In this document: piece by piece, positions 4,688-5,393 of the stretch
How the letters are laid out: every line of letters starts with the position of its first letter
Position numbering within the stretch: position 1 is the stretch's first letter
Source: an uncultured Bacillota bacterium
Lineage (GTDB): Bacteria; Bacillota; Clostridia; UBA1381
DNA length: 5,393 nt
Direction: 5' to 3'
Assembly: GCA_949297205.1 (NCBI GenBank)
Contig: CASFSH010000107.1
Coordinates: forward strand, 1 to 5,393
Position numbers and translations under genes: made by a program
Notes under the pieces: generated by a model
Databases searched by the model: none
Told to the model about the DNA's origin: nothing
What the model saw: only the letters and a program-made list of their open reading frames with translations

Positions 4688-5393
4688 ATGGCAAAAGAAA
4701 ATTTGTCCCAGCAGTATGGTGCCGATCAGATTCAGGTGCTTGAGGGGCTTGAGCCGGTAAGAAAAAGACCGGGAATGTATATAGGCTCTACAGGAGAAAA
4801 AGGACTTCATCATCTGGTATATGAGATTGTTGATAACAGCGTGGATGAAGCTCTTGCAGGCTTTTGTAAGAACATACATGTAACAATAAACGAAGATAAT
4901 TCCATAACCGTTGAAGACGACGGAAGAGGAATGCCTGTGGATATACATCCGAAGGAAAAAATCCCTGCCGTTGAGGTTATACATACAGTTCTTCATGCCG
5001 GAGGTAAATTCGGCGGTGGCGGATACAAGGTATCCGGCGGTCTTCACGGTGTAGGTGCATCCGTTGTAAATGCTCTTTCCACAAGAATGGAAGTAGAAGT
5101 AAAAAGAGACGGCAGCATATATGCCCTCGCCTTTGAAAGAGGTAAGACAGTTGAAAAAATGCATGTAATAGGACAGTCAAAGGATACAGGCTCAAAGAGT
5201 ACATTTTGGCCGGATTCTGATATTTTTGAAGAAACTGTCTTTAATTTCGATACCCTTGAACACAGATTAAGGGAAATGGCATTCCTTAATAAGGGAATAA
5301 GAATAACTCTTACGGATAAAAGAGACGGTGAAGAAAAAAAAGAGGAATTCCATTATGAGGGCGGAATAAAGGAATTTGTCCAGTATATCAATA
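4688..5393 (+). CDS. gyrB: DNA gyrase subunit B, N-terminal part (runs off right edge)
   Basis: The first 235 residues of GyrB are present; the full protein is usually about 640 residues in Bacillota. GyrB is the ATPase subunit of gyrase, which with GyrA introduces negative supercoils. The GHKL ATPase fold is clear: L-E-G-L-E-P-V-R-K-R-P-G-M-Y-I-G at residues 18-33, E-I-V-D-N-S-x-D-E at 46-54 with the catalytic Glu46 and Mg-binding Asn50, D-D-G-R-G-M-P at 77-83 with the adenine-contacting Asp, G-G-K-F-G-G-G-G-Y-K at 105-114 and the ATP-lid G-G-L-H-G-V-G-A-S at 117-125. The GGKFGGGGYK form favours GyrB over the related ParE, as does the position beside recF. A GAGGTG ribosome binding site at 4676-4681, six bases upstream, sets the start. 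It has its own promoter and no remB gene precedes it. Confidence 0.98.
   Translation, partial: MAKENLSQQYGADQIQVLEGLEPVRKRPGMYIGSTGEKGLHHLVYEIVDNSVDEALAGFCKNIHVTINEDNSITVEDDGRGMPVDIHPKEKIPAVEVIHTVLHAGGKFGGGGYKVSGGLHGVGASVVNALSTRMEVEVKRDGSIYALAFERGKTVEKMHVIGQSKDTGSKSTFWPDSDIFEETVFNFDTLEHRLREMAFLNKGIRITLTDKRDGEEKKEEFHYEGGIKEFVQYIN

Noticed and set aside
4828..4836. A one-mismatch DnaA box (TGTTGATAA) in gyrB.
   Set aside because: It encodes part of the invariant I-V-D-N motif of the ATPase site, so the sequence is explained by protein constraint, and it is isolated from other boxes.
4688..5130. Higher GC and different codon choice in gyrB than in dnaA or recF, as a sign of transfer.
   Set aside because: The rise coincides with the glycine-rich conserved ATPase core and fades further on; gene order and motifs are normal for the origin, so horizontal transfer is not supported.
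4670..5204. Two overlapping minus-strand frames opposite the start of gyrB.
   Set aside because: They are shadows of conserved gyrB codons; the Cys, His and Tyr rich products resemble no protein family and cross the gyrB promoter region and ribosome binding site.

Overview
This window looks like the replication-origin (oriC) neighbourhood of an AT-rich Bacillota chromosome, most likely an anaerobic Clostridia-type species. The gene set and order fit this (yidD-rnpA-rpmH on the minus strand, then dnaA-dnaN-recF-gyrB on the plus strand), as do the low-GC codon use (AGA, ATA, GAA, AAA) and the strong AAGGAG-type ribosome binding sites. Genus or family cannot be fixed from the sequence alone.

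Layout. Positions 1-509 are transcribed leftward: rpmH (ribosomal protein L34), rnpA (RNase P protein) and the first codons of yidD at the left edge, in that order of transcription. Positions 510-850 are a divergent, gene-free, very AT-rich region. It holds a near-consensus promoter for rpmH, a 17-bp palindrome, several DnaA boxes, a candidate dnaA promoter and the dnaA ribosome binding site. Positions 851-2209 encode the initiator DnaA. Positions 2210-2372 are the second half of a bipartite origin: inverted and tandem DnaA boxes, a DnaA-trio array, and an A/T-only stretch that is the probable unwinding element. Then come dnaN (beta clamp), recF 19 bases later, a compact terminator plus promoter in the 91-base recF-gyrB gap, and the N-terminal ATPase part of gyrB, which runs off the right edge.

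How it works together. DnaA binds boxes on both sides of its own gene and, by analogy with the Bacillus subtilis basal origin unwinding system, would spread from the last box (2291-2299) over the trio repeats (2312-2329) to melt the adjacent A/T run. DnaN clamps the new replisome, RecF supports repair of gaps and stalled forks, and GyrB with GyrA removes supercoils. The upstream boxes overlap the likely dnaA promoter, which suggests autoregulation.

Nothing here looks like a mobile element, CRISPR array, defence system or a wholly new system; it is a well-conserved core region. The points worth a second look are the fine structure of the origin, a serine in place of the first Walker A glycine of DnaA, the absence of the S4-domain (yaaA) and remB genes that often sit next to recF, and the overlapping terminator and promoter before gyrB.
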